64,000 nucleotides of DNA from Treponema bryantii (GTDB taxonomy: Bacteria > Spirochaetota > Spirochaetia > Treponematales > Treponemataceae): assembly GCF_900111035.1 (NCBI RefSeq), contig NZ_FOFU01000003.1:310001-374000 (forward strand), in the 5' to 3' direction. Below the pieces are notes generated by a model, which had not been told where the DNA came from, did no database searches, and was given only the letters and a program-made list of their open reading frames with translations. Below, in pieces: positions 26,453 to 34,162 of this stretch. The first letter of the stretch is position 1. Each line of letters begins with the position of its first letter. Made by a program: the position numbers and the translations under genes.

Positions 26453-27391
26453 GTGCGAAAAAACTTTAAGATTGCTGTATTTTTTATATCCGCTTTTTTA
26501 ATGGCTGCAGGCAGTTTTGCTCAGACTTCATTTTCGCACATAAGTCTTGTTACCTTCCGCTCAAATCTTTCATATACTATTGGTGAGGATACTCAGGCTT
26601 ACACTGCTGAACGTGAACTCCTTCCTTTCTCAATCAATAAATTTGAAACTACATATACATTGTGGCATTCGGTTCGTATGAAGGCTGAAAAAATCGGGTA
26701 TAACTTTGCAAATCCAGGCCAGGCTGGTTCGAATGGAAAACGAGGGGCTGCACCTACGGATGATAATTATGCTCAGCCTGTTACCATGATTAACTGGTAT
26801 GATGCTGTTGTCTGGTGTAATGCTTTGAGTGAGGTTCGCGGTAAAGAGCCTTGTTATACTTATAATGGTGAAGTTATCCGAGATTCAGCAGATACTGCAG
26901 CGTGTGATTTGTGTGTCTGTAACTGGAACTGTAATGGTTATCGTCTGCCAAGTGAAGCTGAATGGGAATATGCTGCGAGAAGAACCAGAGAAGGTTTTCA
27001 GCGCGGCGACCTGATAAGCGGACAGATTTCTGCTGAATATGAAGAAGGGCTTTTATATGCCTGGACAAGTGAAAATGCTTCGAGTTCTCATAATGTAGGA
27101 ACTGCGGGTGTACCATTTGATCCTGGTGAGCAGTCTTATCCTGCAAGCGGTAATGCAAATGCTGCAGGCCTTTTTGATATGAGCGGTAATGTTATTGAAT
27201 TCTGCTGGGACTGGTTTGAAGACTATACTTCTGATAACCCGCATGGACCTTCTGTGGGCTTTGAAAGAGTAAGCCGCGGCGGCAGCTGGTCAGAGTATAC
27301 AATGTTCCTCTATGCCGGCGACCGCTACAGCTACGATCCTAACGAATGTTATAATTACATGGGCTTCAGAATTTGCTGTACAGCCCGTTAA
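26453..27391 (+). CDS. Secreted SUMF1/formylglycine-generating-enzyme-fold protein
   Basis: 312 residues from GTG 26453 (AGGGGG upstream) with a signal peptide (FFISAFLMAAGSFAQ). The C-type-lectin-like FGE fold is clear: PFSINKFETTYTLW, PVTMINWYDAVVWCNALSE, YRLPSEAEWEYAAR, FDMSGNVIEFCWDWF, RVSRGGSW, MGFRIC. The catalytic cysteine pair of true FGE (CxxSYCxRYR) is not present; the corresponding stretch reads ECYNYMGFRICC. So it is probably a non-catalytic or differently acting family member, which is common in treponemes. Its 3' end overlaps corA by 4 bp on the other strand. Confidence 0.78.
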   Translation: MRKNFKIAVFFISAFLMAAGSFAQTSFSHISLVTFRSNLSYTIGEDTQAYTAERELLPFSINKFETTYTLWHSVRMKAEKIGYNFANPGQAGSNGKRGAAPTDDNYAQPVTMINWYDAVVWCNALSEVRGKEPCYTYNGEVIRDSADTAACDLCVCNWNCNGYRLPSEAEWEYAARRTREGFQRGDLISGQISAEYEEGLLYAWTSENASSSHNVGTAGVPFDPGEQSYPASGNANAAGLFDMSGNVIEFCWDWFEDYTSDNPHGPSVGFERVSRGGSWSEYTMFLYAGDRYSYDPNECYNYMGFRICCTAR

Positions 27392-28437
27392 CTTAATCTT
27401 TTTTCCTGCTTTTTAATTTTCTTTGTCTCTGCCTTAAGTTTCTGCTTCTGCTTTCTATTCATCTGTTTTGCTTTTTTGATGGCACCAACAGTTTCTTTGT
27501 TCCAGTTGAGCATCCAGCTGCAGAGGAATACTGAAACAAGACAAATCACAGTTGCAATCAGAACAGGAATGTAGCCCGGCAGATCATCAAACGGCAGTTT
27601 AAAGTTCATTCCAAAGAAACTTGTTACAAAAGTTGGAGCCATCATAACCAGGTTGATGATTGCGAGCTTTTTCATTACGACGTTCAGGTTGTTTGAGATT
27701 ACGGAAGAGTAGGCATCCATTACACCAAAAAGAATGTTCGAATAGGTGTCGGCCATTTCAATAGCCTGGCGGTTATCGATTGTAACTCCTTCAACAAAAT
27801 CAAGGTCATCTTCATCAAACTTAATAAGACGGGTACCTTTCATCTTCATCAGCAAAAGTGAATTACTCTTGAGGGAAGTTGTAAAGTAAACAAGAGATTT
27901 TTCGAGTCCAAGCATGAGGATGATTTCTTTGTTTTCAATCTCAAGTCTCATTTCGTTCTGAATGCTTGTAGAGCGGCGGTTGATTTCCTTAAGGTAACGC
28001 AGGAAGTTTAAGTTGGCGCGGTTGATAATGTGTACGATGAAAGACGGGAAGTCGTTTAATCGGACGTTGCGGACTCTGTTAGAGCCAAAGTCTTTAAGCA
28101 CTTCACAGTCTGTCCAGCAGATTGTGATGATTGTCTTTCCTTTAATGATAATGCCGACCGGCCCGGTGAAATATGGCGTTTCAGCTGCGGGGTCGTAGAA
28201 CGGAACCCGGACGATTGTAAGAATGTATCCTGAATCACCGTCTTCAATACGTGAAAGCTCATCCGGGTCAAGAATATCCAGAATATGATCCTGCTCAATC
28301 TGATACTCTTCCTGAAGGAATGTAGTCTCATCACGTGTAACATTACGTGCGTCTACCCAAAGAGGAAGCTTTGTATTTATTTCATCTTTTTTGGTCTTAG
28401 AGAACTGGCCATCAATCTGCTGCCAATATGTAATCAT
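27388..28437 (-). CDS. corA: CorA family divalent-cation (Mg2+) transporter
   Basis: 349 residues: cytoplasmic alpha/beta N-domain with ILDPDELSRIEDGDSGYIL, a long helix, and two C-terminal membrane segments with the selectivity motif GMN (TSFFGMNFKLP) at the end of TM1, plus a basic C-terminal tail. Mg2+ or Co2+ uptake at the inner membrane. ACGAGG precedes the ATG. A 5' region with alternative stem-loops lies upstream (28441-28576). Confidence 0.92.
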   Translation of the reverse strand: MITYWQQIDGQFSKTKKDEINTKLPLWVDARNVTRDETTFLQEEYQIEQDHILDILDPDELSRIEDGDSGYILTIVRVPFYDPAAETPYFTGPVGIIIKGKTIITICWTDCEVLKDFGSNRVRNVRLNDFPSFIVHIINRANLNFLRYLKEINRRSTSIQNEMRLEIENKEIILMLGLEKSLVYFTTSLKSNSLLLMKMKGTRLIKFDEDDLDFVEGVTIDNRQAIEMADTYSNILFGVMDAYSSVISNNLNVVMKKLAIINLVMMAPTFVTSFFGMNFKLPFDDLPGYIPVLIATVICLVSVFLCSWMLNWNKETVGAIKKAKQMNRKQKQKLKAETKKIKKQEKRLS

Positions 28438-28440
28438 AGT

Positions 28441-28576
28441 TAACCTCGTTAAAAATTTTTATGAGGCCTCGATGACTTTTGTGTGATTTTTATGCGTGAT
28501 TTGTCAGGAGGCTTGTATTAGAAATTAATGAACGTATGGGATAACTCGAGCCGCTGTCCATAAGTGTGCCTCCTGA
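28441..28576 (-). promoter_or_regulatory. Structured leader upstream of corA, candidate metal-responsive RNA switch
   Basis: On the minus strand an outer 9-bp stem TCAGGAGGC/GCCTCCTGA spans 28576-28504 and encloses TATGG/CCATA (28562-28532) with CTCGAG in its loop. Downstream, GAGGCCTC (28471-28464) can pair either with the GCCTCC arm of the stem or, through CCTC, with the ribosome binding GAGG of corA (28448-28445). These pairings exclude one another. It matches no riboswitch class I know. Confidence 0.4.
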
Positions 28577-28676
28577 ATAACAGATTAAAATATCAAACTG
28601 ATAAATATAATTTTACTGAATTTAGGCTAAGAGTGCAAGTTTTTGGAAAAAAATGCATTAAATAATGCTTTTTTTT

Positions 28677-28731
28677 AAGTTTTTTTTGAAAAATTGGTCA
28701 AAAATGTTCTATCACACCTAATTTATAGGTG
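28677..28731 (+). promoter_or_regulatory. Upstream element of the gspD operon shared with ssb
   Basis: AAG, eight T, G, five A, TT, GGTCA (28696-28700), 23 bp, TATAGGTG (28724-28731). Near copy of the element before ssb, with identical spacing. A hairpin GCATTA-AA-TAATGC followed by eight T (28655-28676) lies just upstream and may insulate it. TATAGG runs straight into the GGAGG of gspD, so the exact transcript start is unclear. Confidence 0.55.
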
Positions 28732-28744
28732 GAGGTTAAATATC

Positions 28745-30814
28745 TTGAGACGGGCGTTTGTTAAGTTTTCCGGGCGGATGAAAAAGGGTCTGCTGATTTT
28801 TGTTGTTGTGCTGGCTTTTTGTCATGCTGTGGTTGCGCAGAGTACAGGCTTCAGCTGGGATTTTGCGGATTGTGAGATTAAAGACATCTTGTTTGCGGTG
28901 TCGATGGATACTGGAATTTCGATTGTTCCTGATGACACTGTTAGTGGTAAAGGCGATTTGAAATTTGCAGGCGGTAACTTTGATTTAGCTTTTGAGTCTT
29001 TTCTGAGAACTAACAGATTGTTTGTGAAACGTGATGGCAGTATATGGACTGTGAGCAGAATTCAAGTTTCGATGGAAAATGGATTGTTTTCTGTTGAAGC
29101 GTATGATTTGCTTCCAGTGCAGATTATTGAAAAGCTGTCTGAGGTAATGGATAAGGTTGTAACGTTTGAGACGTTACCGGCGCAAAGGATTTCGGTGTGC
29201 TTTAAGGGAGTTGATGAAACTGTCTTAATGGATTGTCTTGCAAAACGTTTTGGTGTTTATGACGTTGTACAGGATGATGCTGGATATCATTTTGTGAAAA
29301 AGACTGATATACGTGGCAATGGCGTGCTTCGTAATGAGTTTTTTTCGGGAATGGTAAAAATCGAAATGCTTGAAAGTGGGGCTGTTTCTGTTGATGTAGA
29401 AGATTGCAGTTTTTCTGTGATTTTGAACAGATTGTTTGAAAATGAAAGTTATTGTCTGCTTTCTGATGGTGAAAGTAAAATTCAGAGGTCTGTTTTTGTC
29501 GGATCGGATTTTAAAGATACTCTGAGTATTCTTTGTTCGCAGTGCGGATTTGACTTTGTTTATGAAAACGGCATCTATTACATTTTTGCAAAGCCTTCTG
29601 TCCGTGAAGAGCTTATAAGCGGAAAACGCACCTGGCGTAAATTTACTCTCCGTTTTACTAAGTCTCAGGATTTTTTAACCTTTGTGTATAAGCGTGTTGG
29701 AAAACTGGAAATACTTCCGCTTCCAGATGAATTCTCTTTTCTGTGTTATGCAAGTGAATCAGAGACTGCTGCCATTGAGGAGTTAATGTCCGAGGCAGAT
29801 ATTAAGCTTTCAACTTATGTGGTTAATCTTAAGTATCTTAAGCCGTCAGAATTCCTGGAGCATTTACCGCCTGCGGTGGATCGTTCTTCTCTTTTTATGG
29901 CGGATGATTCTGCACGGCTATATTTTAAGGGAACAGAAGAAGCCTATGAAGTTTTGTGTGAACAGCTTGAGGTTTGTGATAAGCCTGCTGTTCGTCTTAG
30001 TTATGATCTTTTGATTTTGCAGTATGACGAGACTGTTCAAAATAACTGGACCTCTTCCTTTGGAGTAAAACGTCTTACTGTAGGAGACAGGAACGGTGTT
30101 TCTGCAGTACTCGGTTCTGTGATGGGCTTTAATCTTAATGTAGTAACAGCCTTCGGTTTAACTTTTGCAGCAGAACTTCAGGGATCAATCGAAGAAAATA
30201 AGGCCCGGGTTTATGCGGATACAACTTTGCATGGTGTTTCAGGCCGGGAAATACATTTTGAGAATACGAATACTTACAGGTATCGGGATAATAATGTAGA
30301 CCCGGAAACCGGAAAGCCGATTTACTCTGGAGTAACAAGAGAGATTGCATCAGGTATAAAACTTGATGTTCTTGGCTGGGTAAGCGGTGACGGAATGATC
30401 ACAAGTAAGGTTACGGCTTCTGTATCCCGCAGAGGAAATGATACTTCAGGGCTCACGGGTAATCCCCCTCCAACTTCCGAAAAACTTGTTACTACTGAAG
30501 TTTGCAGTAAAAGCGGAGAACCTGTTGTTTTGAGTGGGCTCGTCCAGACTGCAGAAAGTGAGCAGCAAAAACGAAGTCCACTGATTTCTAAAATCCCAAT
30601 TATTGGAAATCTGTTTAAGAATAAGAATTCAATTCAGGAAAAAATGCAGATGGTAATTTATCTTGTTCCGCATATTACCGGGGGTGAGGCGTTTGAAGAT
30701 TCTGGGAATGGAATTGCGGATTTAGCATGGGCGAAAGAATCTTTATGGAATCTTTTAGCTGATTATTCTGAGGGAAAACTTTCAAAGGAGACAGGTGATG
30801 AACAGAAATTATGA
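28745..30814 (+). CDS. gspD: Type II secretion secretin GspD-like
   Basis: Outer-membrane secretin. From TTG 28745 it has 689 residues; GGAGG at 28731-28735 fits this start, while ATG 28778 would give a cleaner signal peptide (MKKGLLIFVVVLAFCHAVVAQ) but has a poor ribosome site. After the signal come N0-type (FSWDFADCEIKDILFAVSMD) and further N domains, then the secretin core with KLDVLGWVSGDGMITSKVTASVS, LSGLVQT, SPLISKIPIIGNLFKNK and MVIYLVPHI. Closer to T2SS/T4P secretins than to filamentous-phage ones. No pilotin recognised. First gene of a twelve-gene run; it overlaps gspE by 17 bp. Confidence 0.85.
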   Translation: MRRAFVKFSGRMKKGLLIFVVVLAFCHAVVAQSTGFSWDFADCEIKDILFAVSMDTGISIVPDDTVSGKGDLKFAGGNFDLAFESFLRTNRLFVKRDGSIWTVSRIQVSMENGLFSVEAYDLLPVQIIEKLSEVMDKVVTFETLPAQRISVCFKGVDETVLMDCLAKRFGVYDVVQDDAGYHFVKKTDIRGNGVLRNEFFSGMVKIEMLESGAVSVDVEDCSFSVILNRLFENESYCLLSDGESKIQRSVFVGSDFKDTLSILCSQCGFDFVYENGIYYIFAKPSVREELISGKRTWRKFTLRFTKSQDFLTFVYKRVGKLEILPLPDEFSFLCYASESETAAIEELMSEADIKLSTYVVNLKYLKPSEFLEHLPPAVDRSSLFMADDSARLYFKGTEEAYEVLCEQLEVCDKPAVRLSYDLLILQYDETVQNNWTSSFGVKRLTVGDRNGVSAVLGSVMGFNLNVVTAFGLTFAAELQGSIEENKARVYADTTLHGVSGREIHFENTNTYRYRDNNVDPETGKPIYSGVTREIASGIKLDVLGWVSGDGMITSKVTASVSRRGNDTSGLTGNPPPTSEKLVTTEVCSKSGEPVVLSGLVQTAESEQQKRSPLISKIPIIGNLFKNKNSIQEKMQMVIYLVPHITGGEAFEDSGNGIADLAWAKESLWNLLADYSEGKLSKETGDEQKL

Positions 30815-32222
30815 GTTTAATCTTACTCCTGCTTACTGCCTTTACAATGGGGCTGCTGTGCTGGAACAGAACGGTGCGAGTATTCGTTTTCTTGTTGAAA
30901 ATAAAAATGATGCAGTTTTATGCGGACGCCTTTCGAGAGCATTCGAAAATCATATTGCAAATATCAGACAGTTGAAGGATTGCCCGGAACAGTTCCATCG
31001 CCTGATAAAAATTGATTTTGAAAATGGTACCAGAAGTCAGCTTAGAAAATGTGTTTCGAAACTTTATAGGGCAGGTGAGTTTGGATTAGTAAAAGATGCA
31101 TCTGATTCTGAGGAAGCTAAAAATCAGAAAGAAGCTGCTGCTGTTTTGCTTCTGGACAGTATCTTAAATGAAGCAAGATTTAGAAAAGCGACTGACATTC
31201 ATATTGAAAAGAGTTGTGTACGTTTAAGAGTGAACGGAAGACTTGAAAAATATATTGAACTTCAGAGTGAAAAAAGTGTGGAGCTTATTCAGAGAATCAA
31301 ATTGCTTGCAGGTATGAATGTAATTGAAAACAGAGTTTGTCAGGATGGGCAGTTTATATATGGAAATAAAAATCCGTTCTTCATAAGAGTATCTGCTATG
31401 GCTGTTGTTGGCGGTGGGAAGGTATGTGAAGAATCAATAGTCATGAGACTTTTAGATACTTCACGAATACCACTGACTTTGGGCGAACTGGGATTCAATT
31501 CCTTACAGCTTGAAAAACTTTGTGGTGAGAATGGTTTGATTTCATTGCCAAATGGTCTTGTTCTGGTATGTGGACCAACTGGTTCAGGAAAATCAACATC
31601 TGTTGCAGCTCTTCTTGTTGAAATTGAAAAACGTACTTCAGGAACTCTGAAAATAATAAGTCTTGAAGATCCACCTGAATATGTAATACCAGGCGTAACA
31701 CAGGTAAAAATTGATGAACGGAATGGTTTTTCTGAAGCAATAAATCATCTTTTCAGACAGGATCCTGATGTAATTATGATTGGTGAGATTCGGGATGAGG
31801 AAAGTGCAGCTACCGCTTTAAGAGCTTCTCTTACCGGGCATCTTGTTTTTGCAACACTTCATTCTGGAGGCGCTGCAGAATCTATATTCAGACTTGAAAA
31901 TCTGGGGATTCAAAGAAATCTGTTATGTCAGGTGCTGCGGGGAATAATCTGCCAGCAGTTGAATGAGCTTGGCGGAAAAATGAGGTTATATGCTGATATT
32001 GCAATTCCTTCTGAAAACTTTGGTGAAAGGGCAATTACAGCAAACTCTGAAGAACAGCTGGAAAAGTATATCGAACATTTTACCAATTACAGCGAAATAC
32101 TTTGTGAAACAATGAAACTTTTTAAGGCACAGTCAAAACGAAGTAAAGGAAAGAAGAAATCAATAATTCCATTTTATACCAGGGGGCGTGAGGATGCTGG
32201 AATTCACAAAGGCATTGTATGA
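30798..32222 (+). CDS. gspE: Type II secretion ATPase GspE-like, reduced
   Basis: Cytoplasmic hexameric ATPase powering pseudopilus assembly. 474 residues: short N-terminal domain, ATDIHIEKSCVRLRVNGRLE, Walker A CGPTGSGKSTS (about 258-268), Asp box LEDPPEYVIPGVTQVKI, Walker B DPDVIMIGEIRDEESA, and His box LTGHLVFATLHSGGA. It lacks the tetracysteine zinc module usual in GspE/PilB (the region after GIICQQLNELGG has no CxxC pairs) and much of the N1 domain. ATG 30798 is preferred over GTG 30795 (AGGAG 7 bp upstream). Confidence 0.88.
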   Translation: MNRNYEFNLTPAYCLYNGAAVLEQNGASIRFLVENKNDAVLCGRLSRAFENHIANIRQLKDCPEQFHRLIKIDFENGTRSQLRKCVSKLYRAGEFGLVKDASDSEEAKNQKEAAAVLLLDSILNEARFRKATDIHIEKSCVRLRVNGRLEKYIELQSEKSVELIQRIKLLAGMNVIENRVCQDGQFIYGNKNPFFIRVSAMAVVGGGKVCEESIVMRLLDTSRIPLTLGELGFNSLQLEKLCGENGLISLPNGLVLVCGPTGSGKSTSVAALLVEIEKRTSGTLKIISLEDPPEYVIPGVTQVKIDERNGFSEAINHLFRQDPDVIMIGEIRDEESAATALRASLTGHLVFATLHSGGAAESIFRLENLGIQRNLLCQVLRGIICQQLNELGGKMRLYADIAIPSENFGERAITANSEEQLEKYIEHFTNYSEILCETMKLFKAQSKRSKGKKKSIIPFYTRGREDAGIHKGIV

Positions 32223-33096
32223 GCTTTTTATCAGACAAGGACTTACATTAACTCAGAGTCTATTAATCATGCGTGCGAAGCCGAGAAAAGATCGTGTCAA
32301 CAGAGCTGCAGCCTCAATTTATGCAGCGCTTGAAAATGGAAGCCTTTTTTCAAATGCATTAAAAGTTTGCAAAGACTGTACCTTTGATCCTGTTTATATT
32401 TCCTTTATCAGTATTGCAGAAAAGAACGGAGATTTGAAATCAACACTTTCCTTTCTTAAGCAGAAACTTGAACGCGAAGCAGAGTGCAGAAAGAAAATAA
32501 AAGGTGCTTTGGTATATCCCATCTTTGTAGTTATGGTTTCAGTTGCAGCAACAATATTTATTGGACTTTATACAAAGACTGCAGATTTTCAGGTACTTAT
32601 GAAATATGTTCTTGGATTGTTTACAGTCTGTATGTTTCTTATTTTTTTGATTATAAAAATGCTTGGCGAGAGCAGATTATTTGAATCTTTTACAGCTGTT
32701 GATTTCTTGCTTCGAAATGGAATTGAACTATCTGTGGCTGTTGGCTGTGCAATTCAGATAGCTGGCCCTTCGAGTAGAATCGGTAGATTTTTTGAAAATG
32801 CGCGCATTAAACTTTTGTATGGAATGAATCTGCAGAATGCATTTTTACCTTCAGATGAATATAAAGGCTTCTATAATTCAAAACTTCAGGAAGCATTTTA
32901 TTATGCAGATACTGGTGGCAGTAAAGAAGATCTCTTTAGAAAAATTGCAGGCTATCTGGAAGAAGAAAAAGAACGAAGCCGGAATATCTGTATTTCATTG
33001 ATTGAACCGCTTTTTATAGTTATCACAGGTGGCTTTATTCTTGTACTTCTGATGACATTCTTTATGCCGCTTATCAATAATATCGCATTTATGTAA
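32194..33096 (+). CDS. gspF: Type II secretion inner-membrane platform protein GspF-like, short
   Basis: 300 residues from ATG 32194 (AGGGGG seven bases upstream; GTG 32188 is too close). Two cytoplasmic helical GspF domains (about 1-105 and 165-265) each precede membrane segments (about 108-130, 137-155, 275-297); the motif ISFISIAEKNGDLKSTLSFL is the usual GxL/GxGE-type turn. The usual length is about 400 residues; N-terminal cytoplasmic extension is missing. Overlaps gspE by 29 bp. Confidence 0.85.
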   Translation: MLEFTKALYELFIRQGLTLTQSLLIMRAKPRKDRVNRAAASIYAALENGSLFSNALKVCKDCTFDPVYISFISIAEKNGDLKSTLSFLKQKLEREAECRKKIKGALVYPIFVVMVSVAATIFIGLYTKTADFQVLMKYVLGLFTVCMFLIFLIIKMLGESRLFESFTAVDFLLRNGIELSVAVGCAIQIAGPSSRIGRFFENARIKLLYGMNLQNAFLPSDEYKGFYNSKLQEAFYYADTGGSKEDLFRKIAGYLEEEKERSRNICISLIEPLFIVITGGFILVLLMTFFMPLINNIAFM

Positions 33097-33111
33097 ACGG
33101 GAGGTTTGAAA

Positions 33112-33627
33112 ATGAATAAAAAAACTATTTACAAAAATCTCAGGAGGTTTTGTTATGGATTTAAAAAACGTTCAGAAGGCTTTACCTATGTCGAAACTGT
33201 GGCCGTCATTGCAATCGGCGCGGTACTTACGGCAGGGAGCGTATTCTCGGCATCAAAGATTATTTCCGTCGCGAAAAAAACTGCAGCAAGAAATCAAATT
33301 GAACAATTCAGCAGCGCACTCCAAACCTATTTCCTTGATTGCGGAAGATATCCGACCTCAGAACAGGGACTCTCAGCCTTATGGGAAAAACCAGTTTTGT
33401 ATCCGATACCAGAAAACTGGGATGGCCCATACCTTGAACGTGAACCATGCAATGATCCGTGGGGAACCGATTATAAGTATCTCAGTGCTGAAAGTTCCAT
33501 TATGCCGTCAGAGGTTCCTTCGAAACTGCCCTTTATACTTATCTCATTCGGACCAGATGGAAAAGAAGATTCCGGTGCCGGACAAAGTACAACAGGAGGC
33601 ACAGATGATATCTGCTCATGGAAGTAA
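33112..33627 (+). CDS. gspG: Major pseudopilin GspG-like
   Basis: 171 residues. A 23-residue leader ends in KRSEG, cleaved before FTYVETVAVIAIGAVL, with the essential Glu at +5. The C-terminal half has the GspG pattern: NQIEQFSSALQTYFLDCGRYPTSEQGLSAL, PENWDGPYL, DPWGTDYKY, and FGPDGKEDSGAG...GGTDDICSW (calcium-binding turn). Needs a prepilin peptidase, which is not in this window. GGGAGG precedes ATG 33112. Confidence 0.92.
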   Translation: MNKKTIYKNLRRFCYGFKKRSEGFTYVETVAVIAIGAVLTAGSVFSASKIISVAKKTAARNQIEQFSSALQTYFLDCGRYPTSEQGLSALWEKPVLYPIPENWDGPYLEREPCNDPWGTDYKYLSAESSIMPSEVPSKLPFILISFGPDGKEDSGAGQSTTGGTDDICSWK

Positions 33628-33799
33628 ATCTATTCTTCTTCTTTGCCTTATGGGACTAATGACAATTACTTTTGTTATTTGTGGAATGACTGCAGAAAAA
33701 CGGGCAAAGATTAAATTTTATGAAAAGAAATATTCAAAGACTCTTTCCTATATACAGGAAAAGAATCAGAAAGAATTGAGCATTATTGCTGGTTATTAA
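33605..33799 (+). CDS. Small single-TM protein in the secretion operon
   Basis: 64 residues starting 23 bp before the gspG stop, with an excellent ribosome site (AGGAGG at 33594-33599). It has one membrane segment (ILLLCLMGLMTITFVICGM, about 9-27) followed by a short charged helix (KFYEKKYSKTLSYIQEKNQKE). No homology recognised. It lies where minor pseudopilin or GspM/GspC-like parts are often found. Confidence 0.6.
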   Translation: MISAHGSKSILLLCLMGLMTITFVICGMTAEKRAKIKFYEKKYSKTLSYIQEKNQKELSIIAGY

Positions 33800-33800
33800 A

Positions 33801-34136
33801 ATGCGGCTTATAGAAATATTTTCCATTGCGGTAATTCTTGTTCTCTATTCGTCTGTTTTATCAGGCTTAATGTGTGAGTTCTTAAAGATAGATAAAAAGG
33901 CAGATGAACTTAGGAAAAAAACAGATTCTTTAATATTTGTTTCAGAGAGTTTTTACAATACGTGCTACGGAAAAGGTTATGCTTCCCTGGAAGAGTGGAA
34001 AGAAAGTTGTAGAGAGCTTTGGGAGCTGGAAGATATTGAATGGGAAGTAGTGGAAAATAATAAGAACTGTATTTATTGCGGAAAATGGAAAAGTTCTAAT
34101 GAAACTGTTGAAGTTTATTGTAGTCAAGCTGACTGA
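33801..34136 (+). CDS. Pilin-like single-TM protein, possible minor pseudopilin
   Basis: 111 residues starting one base after the preceding stop. Begins MRLIEIFSIAVILVLYSSVL, a hydrophobic helix with Glu at position 5 exactly as in mature type IV pilins, but with no leader and no Gly before it. The rest has KKTDSLIFVSESFYNTC, and a pair of cysteines near the end (NCIYCGKW). Possibly a minor pseudopilin that skips leader processing, or a remote GspH/I/J. No strong ribosome site, so translation is probably coupled. Confidence 0.55.
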   Translation: MRLIEIFSIAVILVLYSSVLSGLMCEFLKIDKKADELRKKTDSLIFVSESFYNTCYGKGYASLEEWKESCRELWELEDIEWEVVENNKNCIYCGKWKSSNETVEVYCSQAD

Positions 34137-34162
34137 CTGAATTAATTCGAGGACAGGTAAAA

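Noticed and set aside
28504-28576. Known riboswitch (M-box, TPP, cobalamin, c-di-GMP) in the corA leader
   Set aside because: None of the conserved cores of these classes is present; left as an unclassified structure.
28655-28676. Hairpin GCATTA/TAATGC with eight T as a terminator of an upstream plus-strand gene
   Set aside because: No plus-strand gene lies upstream (corA is on the minus strand); it may just insulate or be part of the A/T tract.
33155-33604. 5' part of the frame that ends with the 64-residue gene
   Set aside because: It is the out-of-frame shadow of gspG; only the part from ATG 33605, which has its own AGGAGG and a membrane segment, looks real.
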